A program made the position numbers and the translations under genes. A stretch of 64,000 nt of DNA from Corallococcus soli (lineage in GTDB: Bacteria; Myxococcota; Myxococcia; Myxococcales; Myxococcaceae), in assembly GCF_014930455.1 (NCBI RefSeq), contig NZ_JAAIYO010000015.1, positions 122,779 through 186,778 on the forward strand, in the 5' to 3' direction. Shown in pieces: positions 16,570-24,693 of this stretch. Within the stretch, counting starts at the first letter, position 1. Every line of letters begins with the position of its first letter. The notes beneath the pieces were generated by a model. The model was not told the DNA's origin. It searched no databases and worked only from the letters and a program-made list of their open reading frames with translations.

Positions 16570-18414
16570 CTACGAGTGCAGGGGATGTTTGCCCCCTTCG
16601 GTGATGAGGTAGGCGCAGCTCACGAGCGCCAGATGGCTGAAGGCCTGGGGGAAGTTGCCGAGCTGCCTGCCCGCACCCGGTATGTACTCTTCGGCGAGCA
16701 GGCCCACGTCGTTGCAGAGCCCCAACAGCTTCTCGAAGAGCCGCCGCGCGTCCTCATGCCGCCCCTGGAGCTGGTAGGTGCTCGCGAGCCAGAAGGAGCA
16801 GGCCAGGAAGGCCCCCTCATCGCCGGAGAGACCGTCGACGCCCTCCGTCAGGTAGCGCAGCACCAGCCCCTCCGGCATCAGCTCCTCCTCGATGGCCTTC
16901 ACCGTCCCGACGACGCGGGGATCGTCCGGTGGCAGGAAGCCGGCGAGCGGAATGACGAGCAGGCTCGCATCCACGTGCTTCGAGCCGTAGTACTGCGTGA
17001 ACGTGTTGCGGCGGGCGTCGAAGCCCTTGCTGCACACCTCGTCGAAGAGGGTCTGCCGCAGCTCCACCCACGGCGCCTTGTCCTCCTCCAGGCCGTACTC
17101 CTCGATCGTGCGCACCCAACGATCAATGGCGATCCACGCCGACACCTTGGAGGCGGTGAACGCATGCTTCGGGCCTCGCATCTCCCAGATGCCATGGTCT
17201 GGCTGCATCCAGACCTCGGAGGCCTGGATCGCGAGGGTCTTGAGCGCCGTCTTGCCGCGCTCCGTCAGCTTGCCCTTCAGGCGCATGTGGTTGTGGAGGA
17301 CCGCGGCGAACTCGCCGAGGATGTCGAGCTGGAATTGCGAATAGGCACCGTTCCCGATCCGCACCGGTCGAGCGCCTTCATACCCTTGCAGCCAGTCCAG
17401 CGTGACCTCCGTGAGGCGGCGCTCGCCCCGGATGCCATACATGATCTGCAACTCGTTCGGCGCGCCTCCAATGGCGTTCTCCAGCCAGTCGCCGAACGCA
17501 TCCGCCTCGTCCGTGAGACCGGCGCGCATGAACGCGTTCAACGTCAAGGCCGCGTCACGAACCCAGCAGAAGCGGTAGTCCCAGTTGCGCTCGCCGCCCG
17601 GTGTCTCCGGGAGCCCGAAGGTGGGGGCGGCGACGAGCGCCCCCGTCGGGCGGAAGCTGCACGCCTTGAGCGTGAGCAGCGATCGGACAACCACGTCCTC
17701 GTACTCGGAGGGCAACCGGAGCCGCGAAGCCCAGCCCTCCCAGAAGGACTGTGTCTCACGCAGGGCGACCTCCGGATCGATCGGCGTGGGAATGTCGTCG
17801 TAGGGCCGGGCCCAGGAGAGCACGAAGGGAATCCGCTGGCCGGCCTGGACCGTGAACTCCAACTCGAACGGAGGCACCGCCTCACCGACTCCGCCTCGCA
17901 GATAGAGCGCATCCGGGCCGGCGACGGCGGCGGTGGCTCCGTCGCGCCGGCTCACCAGGGGATGGGTGTAGCCGTTGGCGAACCGGGGGCGCAGGTCGGA
18001 GCGCATCGTCACCGTGCCCCGGAGCCCCTCCACCCACCGCACCAGGTGGGGGCCCTGCTTCCGGATGGGCATGAAGTCCACGAGCCGCACCGCGCCCTCG
18101 TCCGTCACGAACTCCGTCTCCACGATGAGGGTCTTGCCGCGATAGCGATGTCGCACCTCACGCACGGTCGCCTTCGGAGCAATCTTCCACCGTCCGTTGT
18201 CGGGCGTTCCCAGCAGCGACGCGAAGCACGCATCCGAATCGAAGTCCGGGAGGCAGAGAAAGTCGATGGATCCATCCCGGGCTACGAGCGCGGCCGTGTA
18301 CAGGTCTCCCAGGAGGGCGTGGTCCTCGATGATCGTCCCCGGCTCCGGGCCGGTACTGCTCCCCCAACCCGTCCTTGGGGATTCCCTCGCCTGCACGGTC
18401 TCTGTCAAAGTCAT
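16570..18414 (-). CDS. Glycoside hydrolase family 15 protein (glucoamylase/trehalase type)
   Basis: A 614-aa cytosolic GH15 enzyme. The N-terminal beta-sandwich begins with IIEDHALLGDLYTAALV and DGSIDFLCLPDFDSDACF, both typical of bacterial GH15. The (alpha/alpha)6 barrel carries the two expected acidic sites: HGIWEMRGPKHAFTASKV with the proposed general acid Glu, and AEEYIPGAGRQLGNFPQAF with the general base Glu. The length of about 600 aa is normal. Members hydrolyse alpha-glucosidic bonds in trehalose, maltodextrin or glucans; without a structure the substrate stays open. The start is ATG 18414, with AAGGAG well placed upstream. It is divergent from the fatty acid hydroxylase gene. Confidence 0.9.
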   Translation of the reverse strand: MTLTETVQARESPRTGWGSSTGPEPGTIIEDHALLGDLYTAALVARDGSIDFLCLPDFDSDACFASLLGTPDNGRWKIAPKATVREVRHRYRGKTLIVETEFVTDEGAVRLVDFMPIRKQGPHLVRWVEGLRGTVTMRSDLRPRFANGYTHPLVSRRDGATAAVAGPDALYLRGGVGEAVPPFELEFTVQAGQRIPFVLSWARPYDDIPTPIDPEVALRETQSFWEGWASRLRLPSEYEDVVVRSLLTLKACSFRPTGALVAAPTFGLPETPGGERNWDYRFCWVRDAALTLNAFMRAGLTDEADAFGDWLENAIGGAPNELQIMYGIRGERRLTEVTLDWLQGYEGARPVRIGNGAYSQFQLDILGEFAAVLHNHMRLKGKLTERGKTALKTLAIQASEVWMQPDHGIWEMRGPKHAFTASKVSAWIAIDRWVRTIEEYGLEEDKAPWVELRQTLFDEVCSKGFDARRNTFTQYYGSKHVDASLLVIPLAGFLPPDDPRVVGTVKAIEEELMPEGLVLRYLTEGVDGLSGDEGAFLACSFWLASTYQLQGRHEDARRLFEKLLGLCNDVGLLAEEYIPGAGRQLGNFPQAFSHLALVSCAYLITEGGKHPLHS

Positions 18415-18724
18415 TCACCGCTCCTTGTAGGTGCGTCCCAGAAAACCTCGTGCACCGCATCCCCTGGGGCAAGTCACACCGAGGGCGCCCCTCCAATGAA
18501 GCCTCAGTACCCGGGCAATGGAGCGCTGACACGAGGGCCGGTCCCTGCCGCGAAGCCAATCCCGATGCGAGCATGGGAGGCGTCGAGGGAAGCGCCCGAA
18601 CGTTTCCGCTGCCCCCCGGCGGGTGGGGCGCCGCTCGATGCGTGTCAGTTCGTGAAGGTCGACATTTCAGCGAGACGAACGGCCAGGGGCAGTCGGCAGT
18701 CCCCGGCCCAACCTTCATACGCTC
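18415..18724. other. Divergent intergenic region, 310 bases
   Basis: No gene is supported here. It separates the divergent GH15 and fatty acid hydroxylase genes, so it should carry both promoters. The AAGGAG for GH15 lies at its left end. I saw no convincing inverted repeat or consensus promoter. Confidence 0.5.
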
Positions 18725-19405
18725 ATGGGTCGCTCCTACTTCCCACATCAATCCGGTCGCATGTTCGAGAATGCCTTTCTCGAAGCCTGCTCGAAGGTCC
18801 ACCCCGCGGTGCCGTTCCTCTTCTACGGCCCGCTCACGCTGGGCCTCTTGGGGTGGGGGCTGTACGCGGGAAGGACAACGGTGGGGACGAGCGCGCTGTT
18901 CGTGCCGCTCGGCCTGTTGACATGGATTGCAATGGAGTACTGCATCCACCGGTACTTCTTCCACTGGGAGGGCAACGGCCCGTTTACCCGGCGGCTCCAT
19001 GAGATCGTGCACGGCTACCACCACAAATATCCGGATGATGAACGGCGTCTGGTGATGCCGCTGGGCGCGAGCGTCCCCATGGCCATCCTCATCGGCGGGC
19101 TGCTGTGGCTGGTGGGCCACCCGGCGCAGACGCTTCCGTACTTCATCGGCATCGTCTGGGGCTACATGGCCTATGACTTCATCCATTGGTCCACACACCA
19201 CCGGACGCCGCGCACGGCGTGGGGCAAGCAACTGCGCGCGCACCACATGGCGCACCACTACGCGACGCCGGATCGCAACTTCGGCATCAGCAACAGGTGG
19301 GTGGACCAGCTGGCGGGCAGCGGCGGACGACGCCGCAAGCACGCCGGGAAGGACGCGTCGGGCCATGACGCTCGTCCCATGGGGCGCTCCAGCGTGAAGG
19401 CCTGA
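18725..19405 (+). CDS. Fatty acid hydroxylase / sterol desaturase family protein
   Basis: A 226-aa di-iron membrane oxygenase. The histidine clusters that bind the two irons are all present: HRYFFH, HGYHHKYPDD, HWSTHH and HHMAHHY. They sit between about four hydrophobic segments (LFYGPLTLGLLGWGLYAG, ALFVPLGLLTWIAMEY, LGASVPMAILIGGLLWLVG, LPYFIGIVWGYMAYDF). The HGYHHKYPDD and HHMAHH pattern is closest to fatty acid 2-hydroxylase (FA2H/Scs7-like) members. It would make 2-hydroxy fatty acids for lipids, which are known constituents of myxobacterial envelopes. Start ATG 18725 is chosen; ATG 18761 (MFENAFLEA) is possible. Confidence 0.88.
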   Translation: MGRSYFPHQSGRMFENAFLEACSKVHPAVPFLFYGPLTLGLLGWGLYAGRTTVGTSALFVPLGLLTWIAMEYCIHRYFFHWEGNGPFTRRLHEIVHGYHHKYPDDERRLVMPLGASVPMAILIGGLLWLVGHPAQTLPYFIGIVWGYMAYDFIHWSTHHRTPRTAWGKQLRAHHMAHHYATPDRNFGISNRWVDQLAGSGGRRRKHAGKDASGHDARPMGRSSVKA

Positions 19406-19474
19406 AATAGAGGCGGTGCCACCCTGCTCCACCGCATGCGCGACGGTGGGGCGCGGACGTGCTAGCCCAGGCAC

Positions 19475-20707
19475 ATGCACCACCCCCGCCGACCCGCCGC
19501 CTCCAAGAGGCCCTCACCCGCCGCCGCCTCCAAGAAGCCGGTGCCCGCCACCCCCTCCAGGAAGCCGTCGCCCGCCGCCTCCAAGAAGCCGGTGCCCGCC
19601 GCGGCGCCCTTCGAGTTTCCACCCGATGCCGCGTTCACCTGGCACTCGGAGAGCGACGAGCCCGCGCCCACCCGGCTGTCTCCCGTGGACGACGCGCTCA
19701 GCGCCGACACCGCCCTCAAGCGCGTTCGCCGGGGCGAGTTCCTGCGCTACACCGGCGACTTCCACAACGCGAAGCAGCTCCTGGGTGCGCTGGGCCGGCG
19801 GCTCGAGCGGTCCCCCCAGGCCCGCTCGCCGCTGGAGGCGTTCCGGGCCGAGCGCCGCGCGCGGCAACTGGAGCATTCGACGCTGTCACGCATCGTCGTG
19901 GCGCTCGACCGGAACTACCGCCTGGAGCTCGCGCGCGCACCGGACGTCTCCGAAGCGTGCAGACAGGTGTGGGGCGAGCCCATGGCGGACTTCACCGTCG
20001 TGCCGCTCAAGCAGCTGCTCGGCATGCTCGGGGCCACGGAGTGGCGGCGCAAGGGTCTGGCCGTCCCTGGCTTGAAGGGCCTGCTCCATCCGCACTACGG
20101 CGTCTACCTGCCCACGCGCACCGACTACGTGGAGCTGCTGGCGGCCGTGCCGGACGTGACGGGCAAGCGCGTGTTCGACGTGGGCACCGGCACCGGCGTG
20201 CTCTCCTTCCTGCTCCTTCAGCGCGGCGCCGTGTCCGCGCTGGCCACGGACTGTGATTCCCGCGCGGTGGCGTGCGCACGGGAGAACGCGGAGCGGCTCG
20301 GCCTCTCGCAGCGCTTCCAGGTGGCGGAGGCGGACCTGTTTCCGGCAGGCCAGGCGGACCTCGTCGTCTGCAACCCGCCGTGGATTCCGGAGCCGCCCAA
20401 GAACCGGGTGGACCGCGCCGTGTTCGACGAGGACAGCCAGTTCCTGCGCCGCTTCCTCGAAGGGCTCCCCGCCGCCCTCACGCCCGGCGGAGAGGGGCTG
20501 CTCATCCTGTCGGACCTCGCGGTGCTGCTGGGCCTGCGTCCGCCCGGGTGGATCGAGGAGCAGTTCGCGCGCTGCGGCCTGACGGTGGCGTGGCGGAAGT
20601 CCACCCCCGCGCGGCACTCCAAGGCGAAGGACGCGGCGGATCCCCTGCACGCCGCGCGCTCCCGGGAGGTCACCACCCTCTACGGCCTCGTGTCCGCCGC
20701 CAGGTAG
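19475..20707 (+). CDS. Class I SAM-dependent methyltransferase with Lys/Pro/Ala-rich N-terminus
   Basis: A 410-aa protein. Residues 1-45 are a low-complexity tail with repeats of KKPVPA and RKPSPAA; at DNA level a block of about 27 bases is repeated (about 19521 and 19572). A helical region of unknown fold follows up to about residue 210. The methyltransferase core then begins with motif I VFDVGTGTGVLS, acidic loop ATDCDSRAV and motif IV VVCNPPWIPEP. The NPPW/NPPY motif is typical of enzymes methylating amide or amino nitrogens (HemK/PrmC, RsmC-like), so glutamine, RNA or DNA are possible substrates. The basic tail could bind nucleic acid (inference). It is alone in its transcription unit. 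Confidence 0.85.
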   Translation: MHHPRRPAASKRPSPAAASKKPVPATPSRKPSPAASKKPVPAAAPFEFPPDAAFTWHSESDEPAPTRLSPVDDALSADTALKRVRRGEFLRYTGDFHNAKQLLGALGRRLERSPQARSPLEAFRAERRARQLEHSTLSRIVVALDRNYRLELARAPDVSEACRQVWGEPMADFTVVPLKQLLGMLGATEWRRKGLAVPGLKGLLHPHYGVYLPTRTDYVELLAAVPDVTGKRVFDVGTGTGVLSFLLLQRGAVSALATDCDSRAVACARENAERLGLSQRFQVAEADLFPAGQADLVVCNPPWIPEPPKNRVDRAVFDEDSQFLRRFLEGLPAALTPGGEGLLILSDLAVLLGLRPPGWIEEQFARCGLTVAWRKSTPARHSKAKDAADPLHAARSREVTTLYGLVSAAR

Positions 20708-20927
20708 TCCGGAAGGCGCGAGCGCGGGGCGCACCACGCTCCGCCGCCGATGGTCACGGCGCCTCATGGCGCCCTCCCTCCTCAAGATTCGCACGAGGGG
20801 GGTGAGGGGAATTCTCCCCGGGTTTCGTTGATGGGCCAGGACCGGAGAACGCACGGCGAACACCGCGCGCTTCCCGGGGTTGCACCAGGCCATCCACGCA
20901 CACCCCGCACGGGGGGAGACACGGACC

Positions 20928-21800
20928 ATGAGACTCCGGAAGCAAACGCAGCAGTGGAAGCGCGCGGCACTCGCGGGGGCCCTGCTCCTGCCCGCGGCGG
21001 CGCTGGCGAACGAGACGCATGTCTACGGCATCGCCAACTTCGGGGGGGCGGGCCAGTGCAATGCCAGCTCGCACTCCGTGCACACCAAGACGGCGGCGGA
21101 GTTCGCGGGCTACTTCAACTCGCTCGCGAGCTCCGGGCTCTGGTCGGACGTCCGCACGATCAACAACTCCAGCGCGCGCGCGGACCTCTGGACCGACGCC
21201 TCGAAGGGGTCCGCGACCAACGCGAAGGACACCCAGGCCAATGCCGGCGTGGACGACGCGAACGTCCTCTTCGTGCACACCCATGGCGGGCACAACGAGA
21301 CGTCCCTCCAGAGCTGGCTCGTGATGGGGAGCAACGCGGATTCGTGCTCAGCCGTCACGGACATCCACATGAACCTGGGGAACGGGAAGCTGAACATCGC
21401 CGTCGTGAAGGCCTGCCAGTCTGGCGACTACCAGGTCTGGAAGCAGGGCGGGTACAGGACGCTGGTGACGAACAGCAGCGGCTTCAGCATGTGGAATGCG
21501 TTTCACGGCGACTCGTCGTGCGGCAACTTCGTGAAGCGCTACGTGAAGCGCTACGTGGCGAACTCCCGCGGTGATGGCGTGGGCGAGAACTGGATTGACG
21601 AGGCCTACGACTGGGACATCGGCAAGAACAACGACGACTGCCCGGTGTCCATCGTCTTCGGTGAAACCAAGGCGAAGCGCGTGGCGATGTTCGAGGCCGG
21701 CGGCTGGCGGGACCGCAAGAACACCGGCCCCAAGGTCGCCTCCACCTACTTCTACGTGGCGGGTTGCGACCCGGACAACGGGCAGAAGCTGCCCGAGTGA
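20928..21800 (+). CDS. Exported DUF6345-like protein with caspase-type His/Cys motifs
   Basis: A 290-aa secreted protein. The N-terminus is a signal peptide (basic start, AALAGALLLPAAALA, then cleavage before NETHVYG). The mature part resembles DUF6345 proteins. Two motifs recall the catalytic dyad of caspase-fold peptidases: VLFVHTHGGHN near residue 115 (His-Gly) and VVKACQSGD near residue 160 (Ala-Cys-x-Ser-Gly). The preceding strands are hydrophobic, as in that fold. Peptidase activity is therefore a hypothesis, not a finding. Start ATG 20928 has a long G-rich ribosome site just upstream. A lipoprotein gene follows after 41 bases on the same strand, probably its operon partner. Confidence 0.75.
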   Translation: MRLRKQTQQWKRAALAGALLLPAAALANETHVYGIANFGGAGQCNASSHSVHTKTAAEFAGYFNSLASSGLWSDVRTINNSSARADLWTDASKGSATNAKDTQANAGVDDANVLFVHTHGGHNETSLQSWLVMGSNADSCSAVTDIHMNLGNGKLNIAVVKACQSGDYQVWKQGGYRTLVTNSSGFSMWNAFHGDSSCGNFVKRYVKRYVANSRGDGVGENWIDEAYDWDIGKNNDDCPVSIVFGETKAKRVAMFEAGGWRDRKNTGPKVASTYFYVAGCDPDNGQKLPE

Positions 21801-21841
21801 CCGTCGCTTCCATCGCCCTCGCACAGAAAGAACGAAACGCC

Positions 21842-22732
21842 ATGAAGACCCACCTGCTCATCCGCTTGCTGACCCTCCTTCCGCTCGCCGCTGCTCCTGG
21901 CTGCGACAGCGATGAACCCGTCCAGACTCCCAACCCCACCACCCAGGTCGCGCGTGCGACCATCGGCTTCGTCTTCGACTCCACGGCGATTGCCACGCCT
22001 CCCACCGGCGGAATCCCCACGGACCTGCTGCCCCGCACCGCGTTCGATGACGCCATGCTGCAGCGCGCCCTGGTGGGAACGACCGAGCCCTTCACCGTGA
22101 CGGAGGAGCTGGGCGCCCGCCGGGACCTGGAGTCCCTGACGTGGAAGCTGGAGCGCGACCCGTCCGAGGGCCAGGTGCTGGTGCTGAACAAGGTCGGCAG
22201 TGGCGAAGCGACGCCGCAGGAGCCCGCGCTGTTGCAGCGCACCGCCCTGGCACGCCTGCAGCGCTGGGGCATCCCCACGTCGGAGCTGGGCGCGGTGCGA
22301 CAGGTGAAGTCCTTCACCCAGAGCGAGGAGAACGGGACCCTGGGAGCGCCCGAGGTCCACCGCCACAAGACCTTCGTCATGCGCGCCATCAACGGCATCC
22401 GCGTGGAGGGCCACCGCGCGGTGGTGTCCCACGGCGTGGATGGCAGCTTCCAGCGCGCGCTCATCAGCTGGCCGCCCCTGGCCCGCTCGGGCAACCTGCT
22501 CCGGACGCGGCTGACCACGGCGCAGATTGAACAGCGGGCCCGTGAGGCGCTGGCGGCCGAGGGGGAGACCGCAGGGGCCGTGCACCTCTCCTGGAAGTAC
22601 GTGCCCACCCAGCTCAGCACGGGTGAGTGGGCGCTGACGCTCCAGGTGTCCGCCGTGATGCCCTCCATCACCGGCACGACGAGCACCGAGGAGCCGCGCG
22701 TCATCGACGTGGACGTGAGCGCCGTGCCCTGA
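21842..22732 (+). CDS. Lipoprotein of unknown function, partner of the DUF6345-like gene
   Basis: A 296-aa exported lipoprotein: the signal peptide LLIRLLTLLPLAAAPGC ends in a lipobox, and Asp after the Cys region may influence sorting. The mature protein is mixed alpha/beta with no cysteine pairs. Segments such as VHRHKTFVMRAINGIRVEGH and WKYVPTQLSTGEWALTLQV recall inhibitor-like or propeptide-like folds, in which the predicted peptidase next door would be kept in check. That link is speculation from context. The start is ATG 21842. A good hairpin follows at 22767. Confidence 0.65.
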   Translation: MKTHLLIRLLTLLPLAAAPGCDSDEPVQTPNPTTQVARATIGFVFDSTAIATPPTGGIPTDLLPRTAFDDAMLQRALVGTTEPFTVTEELGARRDLESLTWKLERDPSEGQVLVLNKVGSGEATPQEPALLQRTALARLQRWGIPTSELGAVRQVKSFTQSEENGTLGAPEVHRHKTFVMRAINGIRVEGHRAVVSHGVDGSFQRALISWPPLARSGNLLRTRLTTAQIEQRAREALAAEGETAGAVHLSWKYVPTQLSTGEWALTLQVSAVMPSITGTTSTEEPRVIDVDVSAVP

Positions 22733-22766
22733 CGCGGGTCCGCGCAGGCTCATGAGTTGGAAGAGG

Positions 22767-22797
22767 CAGGCCGGAGCGGGAGGACCGCCCCGGCCTG
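22767..22797. terminator. Bidirectional terminator hairpin
   Basis: CAGGCCGG and CCGGCCTG form an 8-bp perfect stem. Inside it, after one mismatch, GCGG pairs with CCGC around the loop GAGGA. It lies between the stops of convergent genes at 22732 and 22803. Confidence 0.6.
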
Positions 22798-22802
22798 TCG
22801 TG

Positions 22803-24449
22803 CTACCAGCAGGCGAAGTTGACGTTGTTGTACCGGACCGACGCGGTGCTGAAGACCAGGGTGCGCATGTCCCCCTGGGCGAAGCCGCTCTCGCCGCAGG
22901 CGCAGGTCGTCCCCGTCCCGGTGCACGACGTCCAGTTCGTGGTCACGTCGCCCGAGTCCACGCGGTACTCGGCATTGAAGACCGCCTTGTTGTTGTTCGC
23001 GAACCAGGTCTTGTAGGCGCCACACTCGTTGTACTTCTGGCACTGCTCGTTGATGGCGAAGTCGAACGAGGCGGCCAGCGCGGGGATCTGGTCGACGTCG
23101 TTCTTGAGCGCGATGCTCAGACACAGGGAGTGGGCGGTGTCGGCGAGCCAGCGGTTGTAGTCGAGCTGGTTCGTCGCCGTGAGGCCCCAGCAGGCCTGGT
23201 CGGTGCAGTTGATGTCGTCATCGTGCGAGTAGCCGTCGATGTTGTCCGGCTCCACCGCATCGCAGCCCTTGTTCTTCGCCAGTTGCATGCGGGACGCCAT
23301 CACCGTCCGCACCGCCGGCTTGCGGTGGTCCAGCCACCACTCACAGCCGCCGCCGCTCTCGCACCACTCCCCCATGATGTGGATGGACTGATCACAGTCC
23401 TCCCCGGGGCTGCAGTAGGTGTCCTGCGGGAACTGGTTCGCGTCCTCCCGCCAGTCCTCGAAGGATCCCGCGCTGAAGTAGCAGACCACCTTCTTGCCGG
23501 CGTTCTTGTACTCCTGGATCTTCGTGGCCGAGGTGTTGAAAAGGTCGACGACGTAGACCTGGGCGTTGAGGTTCGTGGGGAGGGAGCTGTTCTCCAGGTC
23601 CCACATCCAGGTGGTGCCCTTGGGGAAGGTGGCCCGGGTGCAGGCCCCGCCCTGGCCACAGACGTTCGGGGTGCCACCGCCGCCACACGTCGCCGGGCTC
23701 TGGCAGTCGCCGCAGTTGGAGACCGTGCGAGCCTGGCCGCAGTTGTCGGTGCCGCTCACCTGCCCGCAGGCCGCGCCCAGCCGCGAACAGAAGGCCGCAT
23801 TGGATTCAGCGGTGCACGTCGTGGGGACGTCCCAGGACACCTGGAGGCGGAGGCTGTCGAGCTGCGCCGCATCCGCCCCAGCGCCCTTGACGAGGCGCGC
23901 GCGAATCTCGCCGGTGCTGGAGACGAAGCTCGAAGCCGTCTCGGTGCCCGGGAGGCTGAGCGTCAGCGCCGGGGTCCACACCCAGTCGCCGCGTCCCTGG
24001 GAGCTGGCGATGTTGACCCAGGTGGAGGTCGTGAAACGGTAGAGCTGCCACTGGTAGTAGGACGTGGCGACCCCGGGCCCCTGGTACTTCGTCAGCAACT
24101 GGAGCTGCGTGACTTGAGCAGGCGTGGGCGCGGCCTGGGTGACGCTGGAGAGGTTGAAGGACAGGTAGCCCGTGTAGGTCGGGCTGAACTCGATGTATTG
24201 CGCGTAGCAGTCGGCATACACGCCGACCGTGCACGCGGTGCTGTTCGTCTTGAGCACGGTCATGCCGCCGCTCTTGCCGGACGCATCCGTGTTCGCCAGC
24301 GTGCTCGCGGAGGTGAAGTCGATGACCTGCGTGCCGGTCAGGGCCTGCTGTTGAGCCGCCGGCTCCTGCGCATCCTCCACTTCCAACGACATGCATCCAG
24401 TCAGCAGCAAGGCAAGACATGGGGACAGCCAGGCAATCCGTTTCGACAT
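22803..24449 (-). CDS. GH114 endo-alpha-1,4-polygalactosaminidase-like lipoprotein
   Basis: A 548-aa cell-surface lipoprotein. LALLLTGC is a lipobox at about residue 19. Residues of about 40-210 form a beta-rich, carbohydrate-binding-like domain. A Cys-rich stretch (CGQVSGTDNCGQ, VSNCGDCQSP), common in myxobacterial secreted proteins, leads to a GH114 TIM-barrel at about 270-548. The barrel shows WMWDLENS, VYVVDLFNTSATKIQEYK, KKVVCYFSAGSFEDWR, AVEPDNIDGY and LALKNDV-like strands. EPDNIDGY holds the likely catalytic acid. GH114 enzymes cut alpha-1,4-galactosamine chains such as fungal galactosaminogalactan and Pel. A predation or matrix-degradation role is inference. The start is ATG 24449, with GGAGG upstream. 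Confidence 0.85.
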   Translation of the reverse strand: MSKRIAWLSPCLALLLTGCMSLEVEDAQEPAAQQQALTGTQVIDFTSASTLANTDASGKSGGMTVLKTNSTACTVGVYADCYAQYIEFSPTYTGYLSFNLSSVTQAAPTPAQVTQLQLLTKYQGPGVATSYYQWQLYRFTTSTWVNIASSQGRGDWVWTPALTLSLPGTETASSFVSSTGEIRARLVKGAGADAAQLDSLRLQVSWDVPTTCTAESNAAFCSRLGAACGQVSGTDNCGQARTVSNCGDCQSPATCGGGGTPNVCGQGGACTRATFPKGTTWMWDLENSSLPTNLNAQVYVVDLFNTSATKIQEYKNAGKKVVCYFSAGSFEDWREDANQFPQDTYCSPGEDCDQSIHIMGEWCESGGGCEWWLDHRKPAVRTVMASRMQLAKNKGCDAVEPDNIDGYSHDDDINCTDQACWGLTATNQLDYNRWLADTAHSLCLSIALKNDVDQIPALAASFDFAINEQCQKYNECGAYKTWFANNNKAVFNAEYRVDSGDVTTNWTSCTGTGTTCACGESGFAQGDMRTLVFSTASVRYNNVNFACW

Positions 24450-24693
24450 CACGCCTCCAGGGTGGGGGCGCGGCTATCACATGGAGGCTGCCCGGGCGCA
24501 ATGCGCACGCCGTGTCCCCGCTGGAGTGCTCGCTGCCTGCTGGGTGTACTTCTCCGGCGACAGCAGAAGAAGCCACGCCCTGACGTCCCGAGGAATGCCT
24601 TCGCATCCACGGCCTGCGCCTGGCTGGAGCCCTTCCTCCGGGTGGAGACATCTGCTCCACTGGGAGCCCTTCCTCCCTCCGGGTGTCTGCTCC

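Noticed and set aside
19475..19610. Tandem repeat as a regulatory or mobile element
   Set aside because: The repeat is in frame and encodes the Lys/Pro/Ala-rich tail of the methyltransferase.
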